NCBI GenBank assembly: GCA_016179685.1
Contig: JACPCR010000062.1
Location: forward strand, 124,001-188,000
Direction of reading: 5' to 3'
Source: Planctomycetota bacterium
GTDB taxonomy: Bacteria > Planctomycetota > PUPC01 > JACPCR01
DNA length: 64,000 bases
Shown here: positions 9,188 through 17,937 of the stretch, piece after piece
How the letters are laid out: each line of letters opens with the position of its first letter
Position numbering within the stretch: position 1 is the stretch's first letter
The notes under the pieces: generated by a model
The model's input: the letters and a program-made list of their open reading frames with translations, nothing else
What the model was told of the DNA's origin: nothing
Databases searched by the model: none
Translations under genes and position numbers: made by a program

Positions 9188-9949
9188 ATGCGCTTGAAAG
9201 GCAAGGTGGTCATCGTGACGGGCGCGGCCATGGGGATCGGTGCGGGTTGCGCCTGGGCATCAGCCCGCGAGGGCGGCAAAGTCGTCGTCGCCGACGTCGA
9301 CCGTGCGACGGGCACGAAGACGGCCAAGGAAATCCAGGACTCCGGCGCGGACGCCCTGTTCGTCCGGACGGACGTCCGGAAAACCTCCTCGGTGATCGGC
9401 CTGGTTCAGGCCACGGTCAGGCGTTACGGCCGGATCGACGGCCTGGTCAACAACGCGGGGACGCATAACGGGCTGGGCATCGAGTCCCTGGACGAGGAGG
9501 GCTGGGATTTCATACTCGACCTGAACCTGAAGAGCATGTATCGGACCGTGAAGGCGGCGCTGCCGGAGCTGAAGAAGTCCTCCGGAACGATCGTCAACAT
9601 CGCTTCCATGGTCGGGATCATCGGCCAGGCGAACTCCGCGGCTTACACGCCCTCCAAGGCGGGTGTGATCGGATTCACCAAGGCCACCGCCCTCGACCTC
9701 GGCAAGCACGGCATCCGCGTCAACGCGGTGTGCCCGGGATGGGTCGACACCCCTCTGCTCCAGCGCTGGTTGAAGACGCAGCCGAATCCGGACGAGATCA
9801 TGCAGAAGACCTATGCGCAACACCCGGTCGGCCGGATTGCGACACCGGAAGACATCGGCAAAGCGGTCGCCTTCCTTCTCAGCGACGATGCAGGCTTCAT
9901 CACCGGCGTCCCGCTGCCGGTCGACGGCGGCGTCACTCTCGGATATTAG
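9188..9949 (+). CDS. SDR-family oxidoreductase
   Basis: A 253-residue classical short-chain dehydrogenase. The cofactor motif TGAAMGIG (12-19), NNAG, the catalytic Ser in NIASMVG and the YTPSK dyad (Y and K) are all present. The PG motif (VCPGWVDTPLL) and the C-terminal VDGGVTLGY fit a tetrameric 'classical' SDR. The acidic residue after the second strand (VVADVD) suggests NAD rather than NADP. An AAAGGAGGTG ribosome site, the strongest in the region, precedes the ATG. It leads an apparent run of genes with an amidohydrolase and an SGNH hydrolase. Substrate unknown, probably a sugar or polyol. Confidence 0.9.
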   Translation: MRLKGKVVIVTGAAMGIGAGCAWASAREGGKVVVADVDRATGTKTAKEIQDSGADALFVRTDVRKTSSVIGLVQATVRRYGRIDGLVNNAGTHNGLGIESLDEEGWDFILDLNLKSMYRTVKAALPELKKSSGTIVNIASMVGIIGQANSAAYTPSKAGVIGFTKATALDLGKHGIRVNAVCPGWVDTPLLQRWLKTQPNPDEIMQKTYAQHPVGRIATPEDIGKAVAFLLSDDAGFITGVPLPVDGGVTLGY

Positions 9950-10116
9950 ATTCTTGGGGAGGGACGGTCTCCTACCCCGAGCCCTAAGGTAGCGGCATGC
10001 GAAGCTCACCTTCGAGGGCGCGTCGGGGTCGGGGACGAAGCATTGAGGCATTCAGAGATTGAGAGATTGAAGAATGGAAAACATCTTACGAAGTTGTTTC
10101 TTAGGAGCTGGCTTTC

Positions 10117-10971
10117 ATGACCCTGGTTGATTCTCACGTCCATGTGTGGGTGAGTGATCCGCGGTATCCCTGGGCGGCGGAGACAACAAAGCCGCCGGAC
10201 CGGGATGCTACCGTGGAAATGCTTCTTCAGGAGATGGATGCTCACGGGGTAGAGAAGACCGTCCTCGTCCAGGTCATCTATTATCGTTGGGACAATCGCT
10301 ACACTTCGGATTGCCTCCGGCGCTTCCCGCACCGCTTCGAAGGCGTCTGCCGCGTCAACCCGCACTCTCCGCAGGCCGCGGACGACCTTGCCCTCTGGGT
10401 CCGGGAACAGGGTTTCCGCGGGGTGCGGTTGAGCCCGTCCGCTGGGCCGGACGGCGACTGGATTTCGGACGGGACGACGGACCGCATCTGGGCCCAGGCG
10501 CAGGAACTGGATGTGCCGATGACGATTCTGACGAGCATCGAGCGGCTGCCGGACATCCAGAAGATGGCGTCAAAATTCGATGGCCTTCGCGTGGTCATCG
10601 ATCACCTGGCCTGGCCTCCGCTGGACAGGCCGGACCTGCTGCGTCACCTGCTCGCCCTGAGTGCGAATCCCTGCATCTATCTGAAAATCTCGGGGATGTG
10701 GCACGTCTCAAAGCAGCCTTTCCCCTTCCGGGACGCGCACGATACCTGGCGTCAGGTGTATGAGACCTTCGGCCCTGAGCGCCTCATGTGGGGGACGGAC
10801 TGGCCTGTCTCGGGCTCGAGGCTGACTTACGGGCAGGCCTTGTCTCTCGTGCGCGACGAATTGGACTTCCTGACGAGCGCGGACAAGGAATGGGTTCTGG
10901 GCGGGACCGCGCTGAAGCTCTGGCCCTTCAAGCCAACCCGTAACAGCCACCGAAGGACGAAGGAAGAATGA
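10117..10971 (+). CDS. Amidohydrolase family protein (lactonase-like TIM barrel)
   Basis: A 284-residue metal-dependent hydrolase of the amidohydrolase-2 family (COG3618 type, including L-fuconolactonase-like lactonases). The first metal motif is DSHVHVW at residues 5-11. Further barrel motifs are GVRLSPSAG, VIDHLAWPP and the late aspartate in LMWGTDWPVSGS. The last motif is diagnostic for the lactonase branch. Length fits. TAGGAG lies upstream of the ATG. The following SGNH gene starts 4 bases after its stop, so the two probably form one transcript. Hydrolysis of a sugar lactone is a reasonable inference, not shown. Confidence 0.85.
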   Translation: MTLVDSHVHVWVSDPRYPWAAETTKPPDRDATVEMLLQEMDAHGVEKTVLVQVIYYRWDNRYTSDCLRRFPHRFEGVCRVNPHSPQAADDLALWVREQGFRGVRLSPSAGPDGDWISDGTTDRIWAQAQELDVPMTILTSIERLPDIQKMASKFDGLRVVIDHLAWPPLDRPDLLRHLLALSANPCIYLKISGMWHVSKQPFPFRDAHDTWRQVYETFGPERLMWGTDWPVSGSRLTYGQALSLVRDELDFLTSADKEWVLGGTALKLWPFKPTRNSHRRTKEE

Positions 10972-10975
10972 TGCC

Positions 10976-12133
10976 GTGGCTACTGTACGGGCCTTTCACC
11001 CCATGCAGCAATTCTGTGTTCCTGCCTTCTTGCAGGCCATCTCGGCCCTGGTCCCTTTTGTCCCGGGTTGCAGGACAGCCATGACGGGCCCTGAGATGGA
11101 GCGTAGGGACCGTATCGTCTTCCTGGGGGACTCCATCACGGATGGGTTCACGGGCCCACTCCTACTCCGGCAGGCCCTGCAGGAGGCCGGCAGGCCCGTC
11201 CCGCTCTGCATCAACGCGGGCGTGGCCGGCGACATGGCCGAGGGCATGGCGAGAAGGTTGGACCGAGACGTCTTGCCGCATCAGCCCACCCTGGTATCCC
11301 TGAGCGTAGGGATCAATGACGTTCTTCACCGGATCCCGGTGGAGGAATACGAGGCCCGGCTGTCCTCCATGGCTGAACGATTGAAGGCGGCGGGAATACC
11401 CATGCTGGTCCTGACGACGACGGTCCTGGGGCCTCGGCACGAAGAAGCGGATCGGAGGCTGGCAGGCTTCAACGAGGCCCTCCGGCGCACGGCCCAGAAG
11501 CACGGCTATCGAGTGGCGGAGGTGAATCAGCGGATGCGTGAAGCGGCAGAGCGGGGAGAAGACGTCTTGGAGGCCGACCAGATTCACCTCAGCTTTCGGG
11601 GCTACCGGGCGATGGTCCGCGCCCTTCTGGACTCGTTGGGGCACGCTGACGTGCGCGTGCCTCAGGAACTGCTGGTACAGCCGATGCCGGGCATCCTCCG
11701 CGAGTGGAGCATGCGGCCCATGACGAAGGAAGACCCACCACTCGGCGAGCCGGCTGTCGCGGCCCTCACGCCGGACGCAAGCTGGGTTTCCTACACGTTG
11801 CCGGAGGACCAGCCCGTGGAGGGCTGGTGGGTCGACCAAATCCGCCGCCAGGGATATGCGGTATCGATCGAAAAGCACCTCGGGCCCGCACCCTTCTACG
11901 TGGGTGTCTCCTTTCTCGATGCCCCTGAGGCTCGGCGTGTCTTCTTCAACACGGGCGCTCTTCTCAGGAGCGTCTGGCTCAACGGAAGACAGATTTATCA
12001 GAACCGCGAGTGGACCGGCTTCCACGCGGGCAAGGAGCGACTGCCGGCAACTTTGAGGCCGGGGCGCAACGTGGTCGTGATTGAGACCGGCTCTCAATTC
12101 TTTCTGAGCGTTACGGACACGGATACGTGGTGA
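10976..12133 (+). CDS. SGNH/GDSL-type esterase
   Basis: A 385-residue hydrolase. GDSL blocks are clear: block I FLGDSITDG (nucleophile Ser), block II NAGVAGD (Gly), block III VGINDV (Asn), and block V DQIHLSFRGY (Asp and His). The start is taken as GTG 10976 with AGGAAGAA upstream; ATG at 11003 is possible. The N-terminus is hydrophobic and ends in VPFVPGC, so the protein may be exported or lipidated. The last about 150 residues form a separate beta-rich domain without a recognised motif. Family members deacetylate or de-esterify sugars and lipids. It follows the amidohydrolase gene by 4 bases. Confidence 0.85.
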   Translation: MATVRAFHPMQQFCVPAFLQAISALVPFVPGCRTAMTGPEMERRDRIVFLGDSITDGFTGPLLLRQALQEAGRPVPLCINAGVAGDMAEGMARRLDRDVLPHQPTLVSLSVGINDVLHRIPVEEYEARLSSMAERLKAAGIPMLVLTTTVLGPRHEEADRRLAGFNEALRRTAQKHGYRVAEVNQRMREAAERGEDVLEADQIHLSFRGYRAMVRALLDSLGHADVRVPQELLVQPMPGILREWSMRPMTKEDPPLGEPAVAALTPDASWVSYTLPEDQPVEGWWVDQIRRQGYAVSIEKHLGPAPFYVGVSFLDAPEARRVFFNTGALLRSVWLNGRQIYQNREWTGFHAGKERLPATLRPGRNVVVIETGSQFFLSVTDTDTW

Positions 12134-12225
12134 AGAGCCAGTGCGCGCAGCGGTGAACCCCGTTGACGCTCCGCGAGGACGCCAAGGCGCTTGCAGAAGA
12201 CAGGTCACCAAGGCGGCTCAGACCC

Positions 12226-12996
12226 TCAGACCCCCAGGCCCTTCCGGATGCACTCGCGGCTGATGCGGGCGCTCTCCCGGGGCGTCCTATTCTTCTTCGC
12301 CCAGTTCTGCTCAACCACCACCCACCCGCTGTAGCCGATGTCCTTGAGAGCCTGCCAGGCGTCCGGGTAGTCGCATAGCCCCTCGCCCACCTCCGTGGTC
12401 AAGTCCGTCTCGGTCGACCAGTCCTTCAATTCCAGGAACTTGAGGCGCTTGTCAAAGTGGCGGATGACCCTGCCCGCCTTGTGGGGCTTCATGTCCTTGG
12501 TGATGTGACCCGTATCCACCATGACGTGGAAAATCTTGGGGTCGACCAGGTCCATCAGCTTCTTGAACTCTTCGAAGGTTTCGGCGGTGTTCCCGGTGTG
12601 GTGATGGTAGACCGCGAGGACGCCCTCGGTCGTGCAAATTCGCCCGATGCGGTTGAGATCGTCAGCGACACGCCGGAAATCCTCGTCCTTCTTCCCGTGC
12701 CCGCCGAGCAGCACCACCACGTTTCCACCGACGGTATGCAGAAAGGAGCAGCCCTGCCGGTAGTACTCGTCCGGCTGCTCGATCTTCAGGTCAAGTCCAC
12801 AGACCGCGAGGCCGTGGGCATCGGCCTCTGCCCTGACTTTCCTGGGATTCTTGTAGCGTTCGCCCATCATGAATTCGATCACGCTGATCCCATGGTAGCC
12901 CAGGTCGGAAACGTCTTTCAGGAAGGTCTGCCAGACGGCGTCCTCTGCGACGCTGCCCCAGGTCAGATGGGTCGAGCCAACATGGATGGTGTTCAT
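12226..12996 (-). CDS. Sugar phosphate isomerase/epimerase-like TIM barrel protein
   Basis: A 256-residue xylose-isomerase-like TIM-barrel protein (AP_endonuc_2 fold, IolE-like group). Metal-ligand positions typical of the family can be read: the glutamate in GISVIEFMMG, H in VYHHHTGNT, D/H in MVDTGHITKD, and the late glutamate in GWVVVEQNW. Members isomerise or epimerise keto sugars or dehydrate inosose; substrate cannot be told. No strong Shine-Dalgarno sequence precedes the start. It is convergent with the SGNH gene and lies just downstream of the toxin-antitoxin pair on the same strand. Confidence 0.85.
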   Translation of the reverse strand: MNTIHVGSTHLTWGSVAEDAVWQTFLKDVSDLGYHGISVIEFMMGERYKNPRKVRAEADAHGLAVCGLDLKIEQPDEYYRQGCSFLHTVGGNVVVLLGGHGKKDEDFRRVADDLNRIGRICTTEGVLAVYHHHTGNTAETFEEFKKLMDLVDPKIFHVMVDTGHITKDMKPHKAGRVIRHFDKRLKFLELKDWSTETDLTTEVGEGLCDYPDAWQALKDIGYSGWVVVEQNWAKKNRTPRESARISRECIRKGLGV

Positions 12997-13017
12997 AACT
13001 CCTCTTGGATAAAGCAG

Positions 13018-13452
13018 TCAAGAAACTGAAGTGGGGTCCAGGCGGCGGATTCCATCGATGAGATCAAAATGCTCATCCGCACTGATCAGAGTCCGAATGC
13101 CATGCGTCTTCATCGTCGCAGCGTGAAGCGCGTCACGAATAGGGAGGTCAGGATACCGTTCGAGGAGACCGCAGGCTACCGATATTTCAGCCGAAGTCAC
13201 TGCCCATAGCCCCGGGAATAACGCCAAGATGCTCCTTGCAAGCCGAAGTGCGTCCGCCAGGCGATTTCTTCGGTGCAGGACATAGATGAGCTCCTGAATC
13301 ACTTCCGTGTTCGTCGTACCACGGAGAGAGCCTCCTACTACCCGCCAAAGGACGTCTTGGCAGGGCGCCCTGAGTGGATGCGCCTCACCCGCTGCGTAGA
13401 GAAAAATGTTGGTATCAAGGAAGACTTCCACGATGGCTTTCACTAATGTCAA
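13018..13452 (-). CDS. PIN-domain toxin, VapC-like
   Basis: A 144-residue PIN-domain ribonuclease candidate. The acidic active-site positions are present: D in FLDTNIFLY, E in TNTEVIQEL, D in LPIRDALHA, and D in LISADEHFD. VapC toxins cut tRNA or other RNA and are held in check by a cognate DNA-binding antitoxin. Its start overlaps the end of the antitoxin gene (38 bases for ATG 13452, fewer for an alternative GTG at 13431), the usual sign of translational coupling. Confidence 0.88.
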   Translation of the reverse strand: MTLVKAIVEVFLDTNIFLYAAGEAHPLRAPCQDVLWRVVGGSLRGTTNTEVIQELIYVLHRRNRLADALRLARSILALFPGLWAVTSAEISVACGLLERYPDLPIRDALHAATMKTHGIRTLISADEHFDLIDGIRRLDPTSVS

Positions 13453-13663
13453 GCTCTACCTGCTGCCAATCCTGGACTGGCAGATTCATTTGGATGATTT
13501 CCTCCACTATCTCCTTGGACTTGTCGGGGCGAGCGAAGCAATACTCCTTCACAGCTTTACGTATCAGCTCAGCGACCGAGATCTTTTTCTGTTGAGCCAT
13601 TTCCGCCAAGGCGCTGTATTCGTCCGGCTCCATCAAGATTTGGGCTCGCTTTGTCCTGGGCAT
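13415..13663 (-). CDS. Ribbon-helix-helix antitoxin
   Basis: An 82-residue protein with a short ribbon-helix-helix DNA-binding head: RAQILMEPDEYSALAEMAQ, then KKISVAELIRKAVKEYC. This fits CopG/RHH antitoxins. The acidic, amphipathic C-terminus (EIVEEIIQMNLPVQDW) probably binds the toxin. I prefer the ATG at 13663 (GAGG 9 bases upstream) over ATG 13678, which would sit very near the predicted transcription start. It overlaps the downstream PIN toxin gene. Autoregulation is likely, given the palindromes over its promoter. Confidence 0.85.
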   Translation of the reverse strand: MPRTKRAQILMEPDEYSALAEMAQQKKISVAELIRKAVKEYCFARPDKSKEIVEEIIQMNLPVQDWQQVELDISESHRGSLP

Positions 13664-13674
13664 TCCAGAATACC

Positions 13675-13702
13675 TCATATATGGGTATACATATGAGTAT
13701 AC
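13675..13702. promoter_or_regulatory. Candidate antitoxin operator
   Basis: Two GTATAC palindromes (13685-13690 and 13697-13702) and an interleaved TCATAT...ATATGA inverted repeat (13675-13680, 13691-13696) cover the -10 box and start region of the antitoxin promoter. Paired short palindromes are the usual binding pattern for RHH antitoxins. Confidence 0.65.
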
Positions 13703-13724
13703 TTATCTTCTACGTGCATAGCAA
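13696..13724 (-). promoter_or_regulatory. Candidate sigma70-type promoter of the toxin-antitoxin operon
   Basis: Read on the minus strand: TTGCTA (13724-13719), a 17-base spacer, then TATACT (13701-13696). Predicted start is near 13689, giving a 5' leader of about 25 bases to ATG 13663. The -10 box overlaps one operator half. Confidence 0.65.
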
Positions 13725-13725
13725 A

Positions 13726-14334
13726 TCACTCCCGTACCTCCACCGGCGTTCCAAGCAGGGTCGCAGCCCAAACCTCCTCGATGTCCTCATCCCGGAGCGC
13801 AATACAGCCCTGAGTCCCCGATCGCTCGATCCCCCCGCCATGGATGCCGACCTCTCCGCCGAGCGGGGTATACCAATCTGGGCGTTCGTGTCGCGCAATG
13901 GCCTGGGAGATTTCCCGGCACTTCTCTTCCGTGATCAGTCCGGCGGCTAGGCCAGCTCGGGCGTCCTGATTGTTGGGATAGCTCAGGCCCAGGAAGAGGT
14001 GAAAGCGGCTTTCCGGGTTGCGAGAGCAGATATAGTAGTCGCCCACGGGTGTCCGCTGGTCTCCTTCACGCGTCTTGTGGCCCCGGGGCGAGAGGCCAAT
14101 CTGGACCGGGTAATCGCAAACGGGCTGCCCAGCCTCGCAAAGCTGCAAGAGTCGAGCCGACTTGATCACCCTCAAGGACGCCCGGCTGGGACTCAACCCT
14201 CGGCCCAGTCTCTTGCAGAGGGCCTCGTATCGACTCTGTGCGGACTCGAGCTTGGGGAGGGTATGGGCAGGGTTCAAGTCAGGGAGAGCTTGGGTCTGGA
14301 CTGCGGGGGACGCCGGCGCTCCTACCGAGGTCAT
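13726..14334 (-). CDS. L,D-transpeptidase (YkuD domain)
   Basis: A 202-residue YkuD-type protein. The catalytic block reads GIHGGGIERSGTQGCIALRDEDIEEVW, with the histidine, the S-x-GC cysteine region and the following acidic residues of the family (TQGCIAL replaces the usual SHGCIRM). TREGDQRTPVGDYYI is the conserved substrate-side motif. These enzymes make 3-3 peptidoglycan cross-links or tether proteins. No clear signal peptide is seen, which is unusual. ATG 14334 has AGGAAG upstream and lies 4 bases after the stop of the mannonate-dehydratase-like gene, so the two are co-transcribed. Confidence 0.87.
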   Translation of the reverse strand: MTSVGAPASPAVQTQALPDLNPAHTLPKLESAQSRYEALCKRLGRGLSPSRASLRVIKSARLLQLCEAGQPVCDYPVQIGLSPRGHKTREGDQRTPVGDYYICSRNPESRFHLFLGLSYPNNQDARAGLAAGLITEEKCREISQAIARHERPDWYTPLGGEVGIHGGGIERSGTQGCIALRDEDIEEVWAATLLGTPVEVRE

Positions 14335-14338
14335 GAGC

Positions 14339-15328
14339 TTACTTCCTGCGCTTTCGAGCGGGGGCGGACATTTTCTCGATGGCCTCGATGAGCCCGCGCA
14401 TGTACCCGATGGCGTAAAGTCGGCCGCGCATCGTGTAACCCGGGCTGTCATTGGCATCGCCTTGCATGGTCGGGACATGATCCGGCCGCATGGGGCCTTT
14501 GAAGCCTATTTCCTTGTAGGTCTTCATGGCCTCGAACATGTCCGTCGGCCCGTTGTCGTGGAACGTTTCGACGAATTTCCGCGCCTTCCCCCGGACGTCG
14601 CGGAAATGGACGAAGTGGATGCGTCCCTGCTTTCCAAAGTGGCGAATGGCCTGAGGGATGTCGACCCCGTACATCGCCGCAAAGTTACCCTGGCAGAAAG
14701 TGATTCCGTTGTTCTCGCTCTTCACCATGTCCATCGCCCGTTGAAAGCCCTCGATATTGCGGAAGATGCGGCCGAGCCCCCGGATCGGCGAGAGCGGGGG
14801 ATCGTCGGGGTGGAGAGCCAGAAGGACCTTCGCCTTCTCCGCCACGGGGGCGACGCTGCGAATGAAATATTCAAAGTTCGCCCAGAGCCTCTTCTCCGGG
14901 ACGATGCCAGCCTCGGTCAGGCCCTTCCTCTCCATCACCCTGTGGTCATAAGCCGTGACGAGCGCCCCGCCCCGGCCCGGAACATCCACGGCCGTTCGCA
15001 GCCAGTTCAGGACCGCCATGAAGTTGTAGCACACGATAGGGATGCCCACCTTCCCCATGCTTCTCAGCATGGTGCAGAAATATTCGATCTCCTCATCCCG
15101 GCCTGCCAGGCCCAGGCGAATCTTGTCCATGGGCGGACTGCTCTCGATCACGGACAGCTTGAAGCCTGCCTTGTCCACCCTCTGCTTGAGCTTCTTCATC
15201 GGCGCATACTCCCACGGGGCCGATGCCTCCCCGTAGGGCAACCCGCACACCAGGTCGGTAACCCCCAATTGCGACGCCAGCTTCCAGCGGTCGTCCGGAT
15301 GGTTTCCGATCACCACGGCAAGTCTCAT
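14339..15328 (-). CDS. UxuA-like mannonate dehydratase family protein
   Basis: A 329-residue xylose-isomerase-fold protein resembling D-mannonate dehydratase UxuA, which converts D-mannonate to 2-keto-3-deoxygluconate. Family segments visible: LLALHPDDPP, NGITFCQGNFAAM, IHFVHFRDV, FVETFHDNGPTDM and GPMRPDHVPTM. These carry the histidine, cysteine, aspartate and metal ligands of UxuA. AAGGAGTG stands 6 bases before ATG 15328. It is unrelated in fold to the enolase-type ManD homologue at 1.3-2.5 kb. Its operon partners (a PA2779-like protein upstream, an L,D-transpeptidase downstream) give no metabolic support for the role. Confidence 0.85.
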   Translation of the reverse strand: MRLAVVIGNHPDDRWKLASQLGVTDLVCGLPYGEASAPWEYAPMKKLKQRVDKAGFKLSVIESSPPMDKIRLGLAGRDEEIEYFCTMLRSMGKVGIPIVCYNFMAVLNWLRTAVDVPGRGGALVTAYDHRVMERKGLTEAGIVPEKRLWANFEYFIRSVAPVAEKAKVLLALHPDDPPLSPIRGLGRIFRNIEGFQRAMDMVKSENNGITFCQGNFAAMYGVDIPQAIRHFGKQGRIHFVHFRDVRGKARKFVETFHDNGPTDMFEAMKTYKEIGFKGPMRPDHVPTMQGDANDSPGYTMRGRLYAIGYMRGLIEAIEKMSAPARKRRK

Positions 15329-15341
15329 GGTCCGCACTCCT

Positions 15342-15743
15342 TTACTTGGAATAATGGCCGGAGAAGACTCCACCCAGGAGAACGAAGAATCCAAAAATGG
15401 CCAGGGCCACCGCAATGATCAGGATGCTGCCACGGCCGGCCTGAACCTGCGCCACCCGGTTGGAGAGGTCCTCGATTTGGCCGTCATGGAGCGAACTGAG
15501 TCGCCGCTCCACCTCGTCCGCGTTCAACCCCATCTCGGCCAGTCGGTTGCGGACGAGCCCGATCGAAAGCACCCGTCGAATCTTGGCCTCCTGCGCTGAG
15601 CGGGGCGAGGCCGTCATCTCAGACCCGACCTCCTGAGAGGTGACCATGCCCGCGTCGGAGCACGGCAGGCAACCGATAACCAGGAACGCCCAGAGGGCAG
15701 CCGGAAACACCAGGCGGGGTGAACGTAAGCTGCTCAAGTGCAT
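15342..15743 (-). CDS. PA2779-like small membrane protein, copy 1
   Basis: A 133-residue protein with an N-terminal export signal ending in a possible lipobox (FLVIGC), a short polar part, and one C-terminal membrane segment (SILIIAVALAIFGFFVLLGGVF). The middle has the PA2779/DUF6627 pattern: VTSQEV, then VRNRLAEMGLNADEVERRLSSLHDGQIEDLSNRV. A paralogue is at 26418-26849. Function unknown; in other genomes such proteins neighbour C39-peptidase-like genes, which are absent here. The stop lies 13 bases before the start of the UxuA-like gene. Confidence 0.75.
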   Translation of the reverse strand: MHLSSLRSPRLVFPAALWAFLVIGCLPCSDAGMVTSQEVGSEMTASPRSAQEAKIRRVLSIGLVRNRLAEMGLNADEVERRLSSLHDGQIEDLSNRVAQVQAGRGSILIIAVALAIFGFFVLLGGVFSGHYSK

Positions 15744-15956
15744 GCGGGACTCTTGACGCGGCCTCACAGCCGCAAGAAACGGAAAACATCCAACGTCCGG
15801 CGCGCATGTTAGCCGATCGCGACGAGCGGATCAAGACGCTTCCCACGGAAGGGAGAGCGGTGTGCCCATCGCTGGATGCCCGGGATTCATTTGACTCAGA
15901 GGCCCGGATTCGCGAAAATAGGTACTTGTGAATCCGCCCCTGTACCGAGTCGCGCC

Positions 15957-16745
15957 ATGCAAACTGTGTCGGCCACACCGGAGACCGCCGTGGCCGGCCG
16001 AGCGGGAAGAAGGAATCGGCCGGAGTTCCCGAGGCCCGGCGGAGTCCATCTCCCGCGGGGCCCCGTATCCCTTCCGATGCCGGGTCTGATCCTGGCGGTT
16101 GCGGGGTTGTCCGCGCTTTGGGGAGGCGAGGCAGGCCCGGAAGATGGAAAGAAGGCTGGCAAAGCCTTACAATTCGAGGGTTTGTGGGTGGACGCGGCCA
16201 AGGGCCAGATCGAGGTTCAAGGCCGAATCTGCCTGAACCAGGGCCTCATCGAGTATCTCGCCTGCGCGCAGGGCGGCAAGGAGCATGAAAGCCTGCTTCG
16301 CCTGGACTGCCAGCCGCACGATCTGTACGCAGCCTTGCAGTCCCTCGGACTCAAGCCTGGCCAGGGCGTGGAATTCCAGGGCCAGCAGAAGACGCCTACG
16401 GGCGACCTGGTTTACCTGGTGGTGGAATGGCAGCGGGACGGCAAGGCGGTAAGCTACCGTGCGGAGGACCTGATCTGGAACGTGTATGAGAAAAACCCGA
16501 TGAAGCGGACGGGATGGGTATTCGTCGGCTCCCGTTTGATGAAGCATCCGGCGACGGGCGAGCTTTTATTCGTGGCGTCCCAGGAGCGCAATATCGCGGC
16601 GACCTTTCACGATCCCTTCGCGATCCTGGATCATCCGCTGGACACGGGGGCGGACGATACGGTTTACGAGGCCCACACGAAACTTCTTCCGGAGGCCGGC
16701 ACGCCGGCACGACTGATCGTCCTGAAGGAGCAGCCGCGGGAGTGA
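15957..16745 (+). CDS. YdjY domain protein
   Basis: A 262-residue putative exported protein. After a hydrophobic stretch (LPMPGLILAVAGLSALWGGEAG) it has a YdjY-type domain: GLWVDAAKGQIEVQGRICLNQGLIEYLACAQGGKEHESLLRLD, then HDLYAALQSLGLKPGQG. YdjY is a predicted ferredoxin-like or secreted domain of unknown role, frequent in planctomycetes. Start choice is uncertain: ATG 15957 or ATG 16077, directly at the signal-like sequence; neither has a strong ribosome site. It lies upstream of gap with 160 bases between. Confidence 0.7.
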   Translation: MQTVSATPETAVAGRAGRRNRPEFPRPGGVHLPRGPVSLPMPGLILAVAGLSALWGGEAGPEDGKKAGKALQFEGLWVDAAKGQIEVQGRICLNQGLIEYLACAQGGKEHESLLRLDCQPHDLYAALQSLGLKPGQGVEFQGQQKTPTGDLVYLVVEWQRDGKAVSYRAEDLIWNVYEKNPMKRTGWVFVGSRLMKHPATGELLFVASQERNIAATFHDPFAILDHPLDTGADDTVYEAHTKLLPEAGTPARLIVLKEQPRE

Positions 16746-16905
16746 GGCGTCCGGCCGCCGGGCCCGCCCGGAAACAGATCGTGGTGTGCGCGGCGAGTGC
16801 AGAGCCCTCAAGGGCCAGATTCGATTTCCGTTCATGATTCTCAGGACTTGTCGGCCTGGGACGGACTGAGATTCAATGATTGTGAAGGGAGGATCGTCAA
16901 GAGGC

Positions 16906-17934
16906 ATGGCTATTCGAGTGGCAATCAACGGGTTCGGCCGGATCGGCCGACTGGTTTTCCGGGTGCTTTGCCAGCGCCCCGAGTTTGACGTGGTCGCCAT
17001 CAACGACCTGAGCGAAGCCAAGGTCCTCGGCTTCCTGCTCCAGCACGATTCCGTGCACCGCCGGTTTCCCGGGACGGTCGAGGTTCACGACGGGAAGGAC
17101 CTCGTGGTGAACGGCAAGCGCATCCCGGTCCTGTCGGAGAGGAAGCCGTCGAAGCTGCCCTGGCGTCAGTTCGAGCTGGATTTTGCGGTGGAGTCCACGG
17201 GGGTCTTCACGGCCCGGCACGATGCGAACCGGGACAACGAGGGCTATGGCAGCCACCTCGATGCGGGTGCGAAGCGGGTGCTGCTCACGGTCCCGGCGCG
17301 GGACGAGGTGGATGCGACGATCGTGATGGGCGTCAATGAGAAGAGTCTGCGGCCCGAGCACCGAGTGATCTCGAACGCCTCGTGCACGACGAATTGCCTC
17401 GCGCCCCTGGCGAAGGTGGTGCACGAGAAGTTCCGCATCCGGCACGGGCTGATGACCACGGTCCACGCGTATACCAACGACCAGCAGGTGGCGGACCTGG
17501 TGCACAAGGACCTTCGGCGCGCCCGTGCCGCGGCGGTGAACATCATCCCGACGACGACGGGTGCAGCCCGGGCCATCGGCAAGGTGCTGCCGGACCTGGA
17601 GGGGAAGCTCGATGGGATGGCCATGCGGGTGCCGGTACCCGATGGCTCGCTCGTCGATCTGGTCTGCGAGGTGGAGGCGGCGGCCACCGCTCGGGAGGTC
17701 AATGCCGCTCTGCGGGAGGCTGCGGAGGGCCCGCTCAAGGGCATTCTCGAATACACCGAGGAGCCCATCGTGTCGTCGGACATCATTGGCAACCCTCGTT
17801 CGAGCATCATCGACGGACTGTCGACCAGCGTCCTGGGCCACCACCTGGCCAAGGTGGTCTCGTGGTACGATAACGAGTGGGGTTACTCGAATCGCGTCGT
17901 CGATGTCATGGCCTACGCCTGCAAGAACGGCTGA
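16906..17934 (+). CDS. gap: Glyceraldehyde-3-phosphate dehydrogenase, type I
   Basis: A 342-residue glycolytic enzyme oxidising glyceraldehyde 3-phosphate to 1,3-bisphosphoglycerate with NAD. The Rossmann start is [15 protein letters not shown], the catalytic cysteine is in [12 protein letters not shown], and the partner histidine in [22 protein letters not shown] closes the family pattern. ATG 16906 gives the canonical N-terminus; the frame extends to 16876. The stop is 3 bases before the pgk start, so gap and pgk form an operon. Confidence 0.97.
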   Translation: MAIRVAINGFGRIGRLVFRVLCQRPEFDVVAINDLSEAKVLGFLLQHDSVHRRFPGTVEVHDGKDLVVNGKRIPVLSERKPSKLPWRQFELDFAVESTGVFTARHDANRDNEGYGSHLDAGAKRVLLTVPARDEVDATIVMGVNEKSLRPEHRVISNASCTTNCLAPLAKVVHEKFRIRHGLMTTVHAYTNDQQVADLVHKDLRRARAAAVNIIPTTTGAARAIGKVLPDLEGKLDGMAMRVPVPDGSLVDLVCEVEAAATAREVNAALREAAEGPLKGILEYTEEPIVSSDIIGNPRSSIIDGLSTSVLGHHLAKVVSWYDNEWGYSNRVVDVMAYACKNG

Positions 17935-17937
17935 CCT

